DNA of 64,000 bases, taken from positions 20,873,889-20,937,888 of the forward strand of contig OY992836.1 in assembly GCA_963921425.1 (NCBI GenBank). Reading direction: 5' to 3'. The DNA is from Dryas octopetala (Eukaryota; Streptophyta; Magnoliopsida; Rosales; Rosaceae). The notes beneath the pieces were generated by a model that saw nothing but the letters and a program-made list of their open reading frames with translations, was not told where the DNA came from and did no database searches. Every line of letters starts with the position of its first letter. The first letter of the stretch is position 1. The position numbers and the translations under genes are program-made. Positions 35,272 to 46,346 of the stretch are shown here, piece after piece.

Positions 35272-36875
35272 TTTTGGAGCATATAGTTCTTTTAGAATGC
35301 GAATTATAATATATATATATATATATAGACTTAGAAATCAAACGACTTCGATTATCGAATTACAATGTAAAGTGGGTCCTACAAACTATACTTTATTATA
35401 TTTAAGATAAGATAAACTTTAATGAAAAATGCTTATATATATAGTCATGTATGTCACGTTGGAGAAGGACAAAGGGATGAGTAGTTACCATTTTTACCTT
35501 TTAAAAGTGGCTCACATGCTTAACACATGACTAAAATTGATGAGAAAAGCTGATGAAATTGACGGAATGGACTCAAGTGATACACGGGTAAAATTTTGCA
35601 GACTACATAATTCAAAAAACAAATTTGTAGACCAAAGTGATACTAAAAATAAAGTTGGAGGACCATTGATGTCATTTGCTCTATAAAATAACTACTCACC
35701 GAGGGAAGTGAAGAAAGACCGTGGAGAGTGAGGCCCAAGTCTACGGGCGTAATGAACTGGGCTAGCTTCAAAGAGACTCACTTCGGCCCTTCTTGGCTTG
35801 GGTTGGCCCAATTCAGTAACTGGGCAATCATGTATGATCTGCAAAGGGACCCAATTTGACCGTTCTTGGATTGGGTTGGCCCCATGATGTCTCATCTTCA
35901 TCCAAAAGGGCAAAATACAAAATAAAAATTTCCCATCAGATAACATAATAAAATGGGAAATCTATAAAATTGTTAATTGATTACTCAATATGTAAGGGCT
36001 ATAGTGACGCTATACAGTACTCTCACAATAACACTTTCAAGTTTAGAGTTTAGAATATAAATGTGAGGCTACAAATTAATAATCTTACATATATTTGTAC
36101 AGTGTAAATCTTATGAATGATCGAAACTATGTTCATATATTAATTATCTGATTATTTTGATGTATGATGCAAAGTATTGAGTTGAATTGAAATAACAATC
36201 ACATGCAGCTAAATGCATGTGATCATGATTTGATATAGTAAGCAAAAAGAATGTAAGCCAACAGAAAAGTAACAAAAAGATAATGTAGGAATTTACGAAA
36301 AAAATAAAAGATAGATAATGTAGGAGTAGAACAAAAGGCTTAAATAGACAGCAGCATGGAAAAGGTTTATTATTTCAACTTAAGATTTGCTAAATCTTAT
36401 TGATCAAGGTTGCAATGAGAAGCAAGATATATATTGATTTCTCTCAAATATGGCCAGGTATATAATACTTGGGCTGAAGTTAATATGGTGTACACTAGTG
36501 TAAAGATATGTGGTTGTCTGCATTAGCATGACAAATTGACAATGTCTTGTTGAGGCTTAATAATTGACTGCCACCCATATATGCATCATGCATGGAATCT
36601 CCTTCACATGACTAGCTTGGATAGTAAATTTCATATATCTCTCTTTCACTCTCTTTCACTCTCTTTCTTTTGCTTTATATCTCTTTCACTCTATAGTCTT
36701 CTTATATATGATAATTAAAGAGTGTCTTAATTCTATTATAGAATCTAAATCTCTCACTATCTCCATGTGCCATTGTTAGGAATTACTTTATTCATTGGTC
36801 TACTTTCTAACTTTTTGCAAGCTGGACTCTTTAATGTTTGCTTGGCTTCAATCAAAGCTAGTGACATTTAATTTA

Positions 36876-37539
36876 GAGCAAATTACAATTTAGTACTTCA
36901 ACTTTACATGTTGTTTCAACTTAGTACCCCAATTTTGAAAACTTGCAAAAAAGTACCTCAACTTTCATTTTGTATCAATTTAGTACCCCAACTTTGAAAA
37001 CTTGCAAAAAAGTACCTCAATTTTCATTTTGTGTCAAAATAGTACCTCCGTTAGTTTTTATGTCAAAGTGACAGGGGTAATTTCATCTTTTCCTTAAATT
37101 TAAAAAATAATAATTTTTTTTTAATAAAAAAATTTCTTAAAATAAAAAAAAATTTCATAAAATTTATAAAAATTTATAAAAACAATTTCATAAAATTTTT
37201 TCGTAAAATTAAATTTTAAAAAATAATAATTTTTTTAATAAAAAAATTTCTTAAAATTTCATAAAAAAAATTTCATACAAAAATTTCATAAATTTTTTTT
37301 TTTATTTTATGAAATTTTTTTATTAGAAAAAATTATTATTTTTAAAATTTAAGGAAAAGATGAAAATACCCCTGCCACTTTGACAAAAAAACTAACGGAG
37401 TTACTATTTTGACACAAAATGAAAATTGAGGTACTTTTTTGCAAGTTTTCAAAGGTGGGGTACTAAATTGATACAAAATGAAAGTTGAGGTACTTTTTTG
37501 CAAGTTTTCAAAGTTGGGATACTAAATTGTAATTAGCTC
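36876..37539. mobile_element. Mutator-like MITE with perfect 9-bp target duplication
   Basis: The 664-base element starts gagcaaattacaatttagta and ends with the inverse (tactaaattgtaattagctc, one mismatch). Inverted arms of about 230-250 bases each contain internal repeats of the block gtaccccaactttgaaaact + tgcaaaaaagtacctcaac. The AT-rich centre is made of aaatttcataaa-type repeats. The 9-bp sequence tttaattta lies directly outside both ends (36867-36875 and 37540-37548). It encodes no protein. Confidence 0.9.
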
Positions 37540-37548
37540 TTTAATTTA

Positions 37549-39990
37549 TATTATTCACCTCTCAACCTCTATGTCTGGTGAGATATAACTTATAATCCTA
37601 ATCTTAATCATTTATCCCATCCACCTGAACTAGTTCTAAAAATCTCCACCTCTCATTTTGTATAAGGAAAATTTAATTTCACATTTGATTATGACACATT
37701 TAATGATCGATCTAAAAGTTAAAGAAGAAACCATATTGAAAAGAAACCTTTGATCTTACAGTCATTTACAACATGAGAGTTTTGTAGTCTTGCTTGTTTG
37801 GGCTTGGACTATTTAGAAAACAAACGACAGTTTTCGTCACCATTTAGAAAATGGCTCTTCCCCAATCATGCAAGAAATTACTCCCACTTTAGTTCCAAAT
37901 TAAGCCCGAAAAATATCATTATTATTGAAGCATATTATGATAGAATTAGAACATTCTACACGTGTGGCGAGATTTTTGAGCCTTACACGTAAACAAATTG
38001 TATTAGGTGACGTGAGAACACGTGTGGCTGTTGGGTCTTACACGCGAATAACCAAACTCTGATACCATGATAAAATTAGTCAATTAAAGCATCCAACCCA
38101 AAACTAATTAATAACGGGTAGAGGGGCCCAAGACTTATAAGCACATATGCTAAACTCTAATTTTCCGATGTGAGACATTGCTCCACATTACTTTCAACAT
38201 ATTATACCCGATGCATAGTACGTTCTCTCACATTCAGTTCTAATTTCTTTAATTCTTTATATCCTATTAACGTAATCAGTTATTACTCCAATGCTTTAAT
38301 AGGGCATGCTCCATAGAAGAACCTTTCTTAGTTATTAACAATAGCAAAATAACGTAATCAATTATTATAGGAAATGACATTTATACCCCCATTTTTATAT
38401 AACAATTTTTTGGCACTTGGCAGTACGGATCATGGATCATCTGATGGACCTATGCGTATACAATCCTGTCCTCCCAGTGTGTCAATTTTCAACCAGTGGA
38501 AACTGAAAGCTATCCCACTCACAGAGCATAAATTTGAAACTCAATTATTCACATAATGGCGAAGGAAGAATTGTCAAAACAGAAAACGACGAAAGAATAA
38601 ATAGGAGGGTAAAAAACAAATATCTTGGCGGCTTCAAATGACAAATTTACCCTTGATGAAGCAAGTTGATTTACTTTGTGACAAAAAAGACTTGCGGGGG
38701 AGCTGAACCAAGAGTATCCAGCCCATGACGTAATGGTCACGACCTTACGGCACAGACTCGCCGTTGAATCCAGCCATGGGCCCATGGGCTCCACCATGAA
38801 AGGCGAGCCACTAGTCCTCCCAGTGGCAAATTCGTGAATTTAATTGGACTCGAGGGCTTTTGGGGATCAACCCAGTGCCGCGGAAAAATCATGTCACTCG
38901 CGCCAAGAAATGAAATGCCAGTTGTTTCGGTTGGGGGGAAGGGCTCACGCTACGAGAGTTAATCTTAGCCGTTGAAATCCATCAAATGTTGAATCGGACG
39001 GCATTACCTTTTAAGTGGGTCCCAGCTCTTTTTAAGTGGATTGTCATGTTAACCGGGTAATCGGGTACTACCTTCCGTCCCGCGTAGATACGGACAAGCC
39101 AACTTCGATTTGGTAGGACGTGTTTGACAGCAATGTGCTTCTAGGAAAAACACATTTTTTGGTGAAATTTGGTCCAACCCTCCAAAATGTAGGTACTTAT
39201 AATTAAAAGAGGATTGCAGTCTTTTATATTAAAATGATTCGTTCATAGTTGTCATTTTTACCATCACAATGTAAATGTGATTAGCCAACCCCAAATTTTT
39301 AAGCACATTATGTCGTGTAGAAGAGTAATAATATTGAAAAACACCAAAATATATCACAAAATTTATAACTCTAATTAAAACGATATTTTCATTTATTATT
39401 TATATGTAAAGTCTTTCGAAATTTTATTTAGTTATAGTAAGTCAGATATTGATAAGTCACTTTTGGCATTTAATGAATTAATTTGAGAAAAGTGTTGGAG
39501 ACACTATTATTACAAATTTCTTATTTTTATGCTTTCTTTAAATGACAATACAACTTGTGGTTGTGATGAACAAAATGAAAAAAAGGGAACCAATTTTATT
39601 TTTCCTACCAAAAGGGTTTCCTAATTTTTGTGCCCACTGGTTTTAGCAATTTGTCTCTATAATTAAGCTTGATAAAATGTAGCAATGTGAGGTGCAAACC
39701 AAATGGGACTTTTCCTTTTCCTTATTTTACAAGCTTTTTTCATTAGAGGAGAGGGAAGGAGCAAACCACACGTGTGTAGGATGTGTTGAACTGTTCTCAC
39801 GCCGAGTCTAACCAAACAAACAAAAGCCTAAAAAGCAGAAGCCTTTTTGGGCTTTTGCTATTAAGCACACACAAGACCACAACAGCGCCAAGTGCCAAAC
39901 ACGTCCCTAGAGAGAGCTCAACTGTCAAGTGTCAACTAATATAAGGGCACGTAAAATCAACGGCTGAGATCTGATCTGTACACTCTCTCC
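37549..39990. other. Gene-free DNA upstream of the TPR gene
   Basis: No gene was recognised. It includes the LTR remnant at 38058-38199, a GC-richer block at 38690-39120 without a supported exon, and AT-rich DNA. The minus-strand frame at 38549-38797 has no known motif. Confidence 0.4.
38058..38199 (-). mobile_element. LTR plus primer-binding site of a TRIM-like element
   Basis: On the minus strand an LTR-like unit starts TGTTGAAAGTAATGTGGAGC and ends TTTTATCA (38068-38199). It is followed at once by TGGTATCAGAG (38058-38067), the usual initiator-Met-tRNA primer site. The second LTR is not visible, so the element is partial. A related remnant lies at 61279-61402. Confidence 0.6.
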
Positions 39991-39994
39991 TCCC

Positions 39995-40179
39995 TCCTCT
40001 ATATAATATATTCCTCATTACTTCCTTCTTCTTCCATTCTCAGCTGCACGAGCTGAAACTCAAATTCTTCTTCATAACCTCTCTCTCTATCTCTATCTCT
40101 CTATCTCTCTCTCTCTCTCTCTGTGTCATATAGTAGGGTTTTAGAGGAGTCTGAGATCAGGGGTTTCTCAGGCCAAGAA
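39995..40179 (+). promoter_or_regulatory. TATA box and CT-rich leader of the TPR gene
   Basis: ctctatataatata at 39997-40010 is a strong TATA box, 170 bases before the start codon. A CT microsatellite (about 40080-40122) fills the leader, a common feature of plant 5' UTRs. Confidence 0.55.
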
Positions 40180-41653
40180 ATGCTTCTAGTAAGAAGCTCG
40201 TCATCGCCAATTCTAAACTCATGGCTACCACCCCACTCCCCATCCAAAGACTCGTCCCCGGAAATCGAAATGGTGCCCCAGAACGCCAAAACCCGCTCCG
40301 TTTCCCTCTCGGCCTCGTGGTCTCCTCTTTTGTTGTCGCCGATCGAAGACCCGACGAGGAAGTTGACGCGGGCGGTCTCCGAGTCGGAACTTAGGGATCT
40401 CGCGGTGCCCAAAAGAAAGCCTTTTTCCAAGACCTTGAATGGGTTCGAGGAGAGAGAAGAGGAGGAGGAGGAGAGAGAAGTGGGTTTTGGGTCTGGGTTT
40501 AGGGCAACGGCGTCGTTGGGATTGGTAGAGTTGGAGGGGGTTGAGGTTGGGGCGAGGCAGAGTAATGGGTTGTTGAGCGTTTTGGTTGGGGGTGAGGCTG
40601 GTGGAGGCGGTGGCAAGATCTGTGGTGGCAATGGCGGAGGGGGTGGTGGTGGTGGATCGGACGGTAGAGATGATGGGAGCTCTGGATTTTGGGATTCGAA
40701 CCCTGGGAATGGTAGCACTGATACGTATTATAAGAAAATGCTCAATGCCAATCCGGGAGATCCGCTCATTCTTAGCAATTATGCCAAGTTTCTCAAGGAG
40801 GTATAAATTCTAAAGCTTTTTTTTTTTTTTTTTTTAAAGAAAAAAGCTTCAACTTTTATTGAAAAATATTTGATTTTTACTGAATTTGTTTAGGTAGATT
40901 CTGTGTTTTGCATGTTGGGTTATGTGACTTATGTCTAATTTCGTTGGTGGGTTGGTTTCCTCAGCTCCAAATTACTTTGATTACCAATGGCTTTCTACAA
41001 TATTTTCAATTGTATTTTGTCTCTGATTCTTGAAAAAAAAGTATTTTCATTACAGAAAACCAAACGCTTTGTTTGGAAAAAGAAAAAGAAACACATGCAT
41101 ATTGCCAAAGGATTTTTCGTGTCACTATTCAATAGCTATGTGCGAATCACTTTGATGATGCTAATTATGTGTTGTTACCTGAAAAATTACAGGTTCGTGG
41201 GGATTTTGAAAAAGCGGAAGAGTACTGTGGGAGAGCAATTTTGGCGAACCCAAATGATGGAATTGTTCTTTCAATGTATGCGGATTTGATATGGCAGATT
41301 CATAAGGATGCCCCTAGAGCTGAATCTTACTTTGATCAAGCTATTAAAGCTGCCCCTGATGATTGGTAAGGACCCAAGATCATCTTCATATATATGCTAC
41401 TTGTACCACTTAGCTTAGTAGACTAGTAGTAATTGAAGTAACAATGATATTTCTGGTCCCGTCCCTTATTTGGTTTTATGGTTTTGATGGGTGCAGTTAT
41501 GTTATGGCATCGTATGCTCAATTTCTTTGGGATTCTGAGGAAGAAGACAATGATGAGGAAGAGGTTAAAGAAGAGAGCAACAGAGCAACATCAGCTCCCA
41601 ATTTGTTTATTGGAACTCCTCCTTCGTACCCTCCTTTAGCTGCTGCTGCTTAG
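40180..41653 (+). CDS. TPR-like superfamily protein (316 aa, 3 exons)
   Basis: Exons 40180-40800, 41193-41365 and 41497-41653 join in phase to 316 residues. The N-terminal half is Ser- and Glu-rich ([41 protein letters not shown]) and includes Gly runs. The C-terminal half holds TPR-like units: [58 protein letters not shown] and [12 protein letters not shown]. It ends acidic ([13 protein letters not shown]) plus [10 protein letters not shown]. This architecture matches the plant family containing Arabidopsis At5g20190, At4g32340 and At1g80130, of unknown biochemical role. The start is the first ATG of the frame; the frame upstream contains only GTG. Confidence 0.85.
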
Positions 41654-42455
41654 ATATATGCCAAGAGTCCTCATCTTTTGTTCATATCTATATATTTCTT
41701 AACCTTTCTATCTAGCCATCCTTTGGCACCAGCCCCAGCAGTGCTGAGATTATGAGTTGTAACTGACAGCTCGAATTGTTTTCATGTTCTTTCCTAGTCA
41801 TATCTTGTAAAAGAAATGTGATAAAAATAAGAAATGAAATGGATTCTTTGACAGTACACCCTCTCTCTCAAACCTATGCTGCTAAAAATAAGAAAGAAAT
41901 GAACTGTGATAAAAAAAGAAAAGAAGAAATGAAATGTAATGTGATAAATAAAAAAATTGTGTCACAAAACAAAACGGTATAACCAAGAAGAAATCTGGAA
42001 TTGAGATTTCTTTGGATTGCTTGAGTAGCAGAGATCTGGCAGAATTGGGAGAGACATAAAGCCTTTTTATGTGTGTGCCTGTAAAAGTGTAAATGCCTCT
42101 GAAGAGAGATTCGGAGAAAGAGGAAAAGGGAACTAGAGAAAGTGACGAAAGTGACCAAGATCAACCCCAATCCCTCTAAAATCTTCAGCAAAACCAACTG
42201 CTAAATAATGCTTGCCATTAGAAAGATAAAACTTTTGAACTGAAAATGACGCGGAGAGAAGCCAAGTCCGTTTAAACAACGTTCGTTAATAACAACACAT
42301 AGCAAAATGAGCAAACCGTTGAGTTGTTGAGGGTTAAGAGTTGAGACTTGGTCAAGCTCTGAATCCAAACCTACAAAATGCACTCTAATTCCATCTACTA
42401 CCTCGCTGTCTTTCCCACATTTTCTAACCATGTCCAAACGGACCAAACCCTTGTA
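41654..42455. other. Short intergenic stretch
   Basis: Contains the TPR 3' UTR and AT-rich DNA with A-rich repeats of aagaaatgaaatg type (41810-41960). No gene was recognised. Confidence 0.45.
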
Positions 42456-42535
42456 TGATTATTTATACCCATTAATTGTCTCGCTTCCCCCAACCCACCT
42501 CTTGTGTTAACCAGAAGTAGTCTCTCAAACAAGCC
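42456..42535 (+). promoter_or_regulatory. TATA-like site and leader of the Sec14 gene
   Basis: gattatttataccc at about 42457-42470 lies 65-80 bases before the start codon. If this is the TATA box, the leader is short. A retrocopied gene would have had to acquire this promoter from its insertion site. Confidence 0.35.
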
Positions 42536-44170
42536 ATGTCTGCACCTCTATCCCCAAAAGTGGTATCTGCTTCTTTGAAGAAGAAAGCAACCAATGCCTC
42601 TGCCAAGTTCAGACATTCCTTGACGAGGGGTAGAAAAAGCAATAAAGTCGTGCCTCTTGAAATCGAGGATGTGCACAACTCTGAGGAGGCGCGGGCTGTT
42701 GACGCCTTGCGCCAGGCACTTATATTGGAGGAGCTTCTTCCTTCCCGGCACGACGATTATCATACAATGCTTAGATTCTTGAAGGCCAGGAAATTTGATA
42801 TCGAGAAAACAAAGCAAATGTGGGGTGACATGCTCAAGTGGAGGAAGGAATTCGGTGCTGACACAGTTACGAAAGACTTCGAATTCAATGAAATCAATGA
42901 AGTCCTGGAATACTACCCCCAAGGGCACCATGGAGTGGACAAAGATGGAAGACCTGTGTACATTGAGAGACTAGGCAAAGTAGATCCCACAAAGCTTATG
43001 CAAGTCACAACCTTGGACCGCTATGTGAAATACCATGTTCAGGAATTTGAGAGAACGTTTGATGTTAAGTTCCCAGCTTGTTCAATTGCAGCAAAGAAGC
43101 ACATTGATCAAAGTACAACTATTCTTGATGTGCAAGGAGTGGGACTCAAGAATTTCAACAAAGCTGCCAGGGAGCTTATCACTCGCCTTCAGAAGATTGA
43201 TGGTGACAATTATCCTGAGACCCTGAATCGCATGTTTATTATCAATGCCGGTTCTGGTTTTAGAATGTTGTGGAGCACTGTTAAGTCGTTCCTTGATCCC
43301 AAGACCACGGCGAAGATTCACGTACTTGGGAATAAGTACCAGAGCAATTTGCTTGAAATTATTGATGCTAGTGAATTGCCGGAGTTTTTGGGAGGTACAT
43401 GTACTTGTGCTGATCAAGGAGGATGTATGCGTTCTGATAAGGGACCTTGGAAGGACCCAGAGATAATCAAGATGGTCCAAAATGGTGATCACAATTGTTC
43501 AAAAATTTCTGGAACTCAAGTCACTGAAGAGAAGGGATGTGACAAAGCTAATTCAGATGTAGATGACATGCAACCTCTCAGCTCTCCTGAACTTCCAATG
43601 GAGGAGCATGTTAAGCACCCACAACCTTCTCCCATATCCATAACCAAAAATTGCCAAGGATCTTACAAGTACGAGGACTATGGCCCGATGGTTGATAAAA
43701 CTGTGGACGAGACTAAGCAAATGGTGGTGGAGAACGAGAATTGTGACAAAGTTCCTCAAGGGTTAAGCTCTCGGGTTTTGTCTGGTGTTATGGGGTTTGT
43801 TATGGGGGTTGGTAACATGCCGAAGAAGCTCACTGATTCCACCTTCTACTCCAGCGCTGTTAACTGTGATGACACAGAATTGAAAAGCCAGGTGCCTTCC
43901 AAGCCTGCAATGTCTGGTGCAGATTTCAAGTCTGCCATGAAACGCATGGCTGACTTGGAAGAGAGAGTGAGTGTTTTGAGCATGAAACCAGCTACAATGC
44001 CACTGGAGAAGGAGGAAATTCTGAATGCTGCTTTGGGCCGGGTTGATGCCTTGGAGCAAGAGCTTATGGCAACAAAGAAGGCTCTGGAGGATTCAATCTC
44101 CGGACAAGCGGAGCTTATGGCATATCTTGACAAGAAGAAGAAGAAGAAGAAGAAACTCTTCGCCTGGTGA
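42536..44170 (+). CDS. Sec14-like phosphatidylinositol transfer protein, intronless (544 aa)
   Basis: One uninterrupted frame encodes 544 residues. A basic N-terminus ([17 protein letters not shown]) precedes the CRAL-TRIO N region ([20 protein letters not shown], about residues 75-95) and the Sec14 lipid-binding domain (about 125-290). Its marks are [73 protein letters not shown] and [16 protein letters not shown]. The linker is variable and the C-terminus is coiled-coil, with a lysine run and LFAW at the end. This is the plant SFH (Sec14-nodulin) type, which exchanges phosphatidylinositol and phosphatidylcholine and stimulates phosphoinositide synthesis in membrane traffic and polar growth. 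SFH genes usually have about a dozen introns and a longer N-terminus, so this copy looks like a retrogene. The intact frame suggests it works or is recent. Confidence 0.93.
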   Translation: MSAPLSPKVVSASLKKKATNASAKFRHSLTRGRKSNKVVPLEIEDVHNSEEARAVDALRQALILEELLPSRHDDYHTMLRFLKARKFDIEKTKQMWGDMLKWRKEFGADTVTKDFEFNEINEVLEYYPQGHHGVDKDGRPVYIERLGKVDPTKLMQVTTLDRYVKYHVQEFERTFDVKFPACSIAAKKHIDQSTTILDVQGVGLKNFNKAARELITRLQKIDGDNYPETLNRMFIINAGSGFRMLWSTVKSFLDPKTTAKIHVLGNKYQSNLLEIIDASELPEFLGGTCTCADQGGCMRSDKGPWKDPEIIKMVQNGDHNCSKISGTQVTEEKGCDKANSDVDDMQPLSSPELPMEEHVKHPQPSPISITKNCQGSYKYEDYGPMVDKTVDETKQMVVENENCDKVPQGLSSRVLSGVMGFVMGVGNMPKKLTDSTFYSSAVNCDDTELKSQVPSKPAMSGADFKSAMKRMADLEERVSVLSMKPATMPLEKEEILNAALGRVDALEQELMATKKALEDSISGQAELMAYLDKKKKKKKKLFAW

Positions 44171-44874
44171 AGGGAGAAATGGCATGGGACTCCCAAGATG
44201 CTTATGATACTACACTGAGTTGATTTTTGGTTCCTCCAAAGCCACCCAAATGCATCCTTACTTATTGTACTATTTTTTTCATTTACTAAATGTATATAAA
44301 TTGACCTTCATAGATGGAACTTATTTATGACTGAGCAATAACATTTAAGACAGATTATTCCAATGCTTTTGGTACGAAATGATAAAGATGGAAGCTTGTA
44401 TGGACCAAAGATGGGAAAAAGTGCAGTAGGCTAGATCCCTCTTTAGAAAGTTAAGCATGTGCAATGTGTCTATGGCTAAAAGAGTTGTTCGTATTGTCCC
44501 CTGCACACGTTTGTTATTGAGTTGGGGCAAAAGAAATGAATACTGGAAGCCTGGGAGGTTGTGACAATACTTAGCCTACTTAGTTGGCATGTTTTATGAC
44601 TTTATCTGCATGTTCGATTTTGACAATTTAGGCCTTTGTTCTCAACCTTCCCTTTTAGTTGTTCCGATTCTGAGTTTATGGTCATTCTCTTACTTCATTT
44701 GAAACAAGTAAATAAATCATGGAAAGAGGCAGACAAGAGTGCCAGATTGATTGCTCAACATTAAGACAACTTTTCTCTGATTAATCTTCTAACTCAATGA
44801 TTGTTTAATAGGCTTACATTGACAGAGCCATTTCTTAAAATGGAATACAGAATGAAGTAAACTAATAGTAAGGC
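44171..44874. other. Convergent 3' space between Sec14 and ENT genes
   Basis: No recognisable gene. It probably contains both 3' UTRs. No poly(A) run ending a retrocopy is visible just after the Sec14 stop. Confidence 0.4.
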
Positions 44875-46346
44875 TCATAAAATCCAGAACCAGCCGAGAA
44901 CTGAACCACAAACCAACCCAACTCCAAGGAACACAACCATTACAATTGCTGATAGCTCTGCGTCTGAAACTGGTACAACTTTTGGAACTACCATCATGAT
45001 GACACTTGTCAGATACCCATTGGTCAGTCCAAGCATAAATGTGAGAAAGACCATTGGAATTTCAGTTTTCAGCCATAGTGGTCCATGGAGGCAAGCAGTG
45101 AAGATTGGATAAAATAGGAGTCTGGAAATGCATGCCCATGTTGCCTTTTTAATACTCTTCAGAAGATATAGGGCAGTCAAAGACTTTCCTACTAAATCTG
45201 CAACATTGTACACTGTGATCAGCAAGATAGGATACCAATCTTGAAGAAGCTTGGATTCCAGATTTTCAGCTATAAATCCTGGGAAAATGGACAGAGTCAC
45301 TGTATAGATTATGAAAATCCCAAAAGCTGGCCCTGGAACTTTTCGTGCCACAGCCCAAAACTTGGGCCTTGAGCAAAAGGATACTTCATCTTGAATAAGT
45401 CTACAATGTTCCTGCATGACTGTTAATCTGTATAACAAGTTGCAACAAAAGACGCAGCATAGGAGGATCATGATGCTGACAATAAAATAGAAGTGGGAGC
45501 TTGTTCGAAGACCTTTCGGGGTCTGTGGAAGCATTGCCTTGGTTGAAATTCTCAGGAGAGAAATCATAACACCTGCCAACAAGCACTGGATATGATCAGG
45601 GTAAAAGCATAAATACTTGCTTGCCATAAGAAATCTAATTTAAACCCAATCTAATTCCTATATATATAATTTATTCCAATGTGGATCCATAGTTTTTTCT
45701 ATAGCATGCTTTTATGTTGCATCTATGTAAATAGTATATACACTTCTATTATTGGTAGGTAAATTAAAGCTTCCAAATTAAATATTCAGTTTGTTGAATT
45801 GAAAAGGCAAAGCAGGAAGGTGTTAATTTAGATGGTACCTGAAGAAGCAGTTCCAGCAAAAACAGCTTGCATGTAATTTTTTGGAAGCTTCCCAGTGGTT
45901 CCCATCAAGCTTCCTCCTACCAAGCCATCAGCTAAGCCACATACTACTACTGATGTGACTGTCACAGCATAAGGGGCATTGGCTCTCCCATTTGGCTCAG
46001 TTGTACTGTACCAGGCCCAGTCTATAATAGGAGCCACCATTAAAGAGAGAATAAACATAGAAAATCCCAAGTTGAGTCTCAGTCTAGGACTCATCTTCTC
46101 AAACCAGCCACCCCAGGTCATCATTACAACCAGAGCTAGCACTGAAGAACTCATGTAAGCTACAGAGAAGACCTTCTCAACATGCTTGGTTGGATAGAGA
46201 TAGCCAAAGTAATCAACAGCTGTGATGAATGCATTCCAAGGAAGCAAATTGCCTGCTCCCAACAAGAAATGAATGATATAAGCAATCTTGTAAACATCTC
46301 TTGGCTCAGTTTGACATTCCTGCAGACCCTTTACACCACCTTCCAT
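44875..46346 (-). CDS. Equilibrative nucleoside transporter (401 aa, 2 exons)
   Basis: Exon 1 (45839-46346) and exon 2 (44875-45572) join in phase through a glycine codon to 401 residues. The N-terminus ends in YKIAYIIHFLLGAGNLLPWN, the first membrane helix with the GxGNLLPWNAF motif of the SLC29/ENT family. About ten further hydrophobic helices follow, including VVCGLADGLVGGSLMG, VFCCNLLYRL, FWAVARKVPGPAFGIFIIY, PILLITVYNVADLVGKSLTA, FLTFMLGLTNGYLTSV and the last GLVCGSVLGWFWIL. The family moves nucleosides across the plasma or vacuolar membrane. The signature after helix 1 and the SRLLFYPIF element suit the plant ENT3-type group. The length is close to the family norm (about 415). Subtype was not determined. 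Confidence 0.9.

Larger units (their letters stand above)
34350..36870. other. Gene-free DNA with repeats
   Basis: No gene was recognised. The minus-strand frame at 35692-35946 has no known motif. Contents include a G run near 34691-34703, the SINE-like pair at 35076-35271, and AT-rich DNA with CT-rich patches near 36640-36690. Confidence 0.4.

Noticed and set aside
34903-35410. ORFs of 121 and 144 codons on opposite strands
   Set aside because: They cover the SINE-like inverted pair and A/T runs. Their resemblance to each other is due to the inverted repeat.
35692-35946. Minus-strand 84-codon frame
   Set aside because: No recognisable motif, no neighbouring exons and no conserved start context.
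40684-40706. tRNA B-box-like ggttcgaatcc on the minus strand
   Set aside because: It lies inside a conserved TPR coding exon, and no matching A box or cloverleaf was seen.
40101-40718. 205-codon Pro-rich frame antisense to TPR exon 1
   Set aside because: It is a shadow of the Gly/Glu-rich sense exon, which has a complete spliced model.
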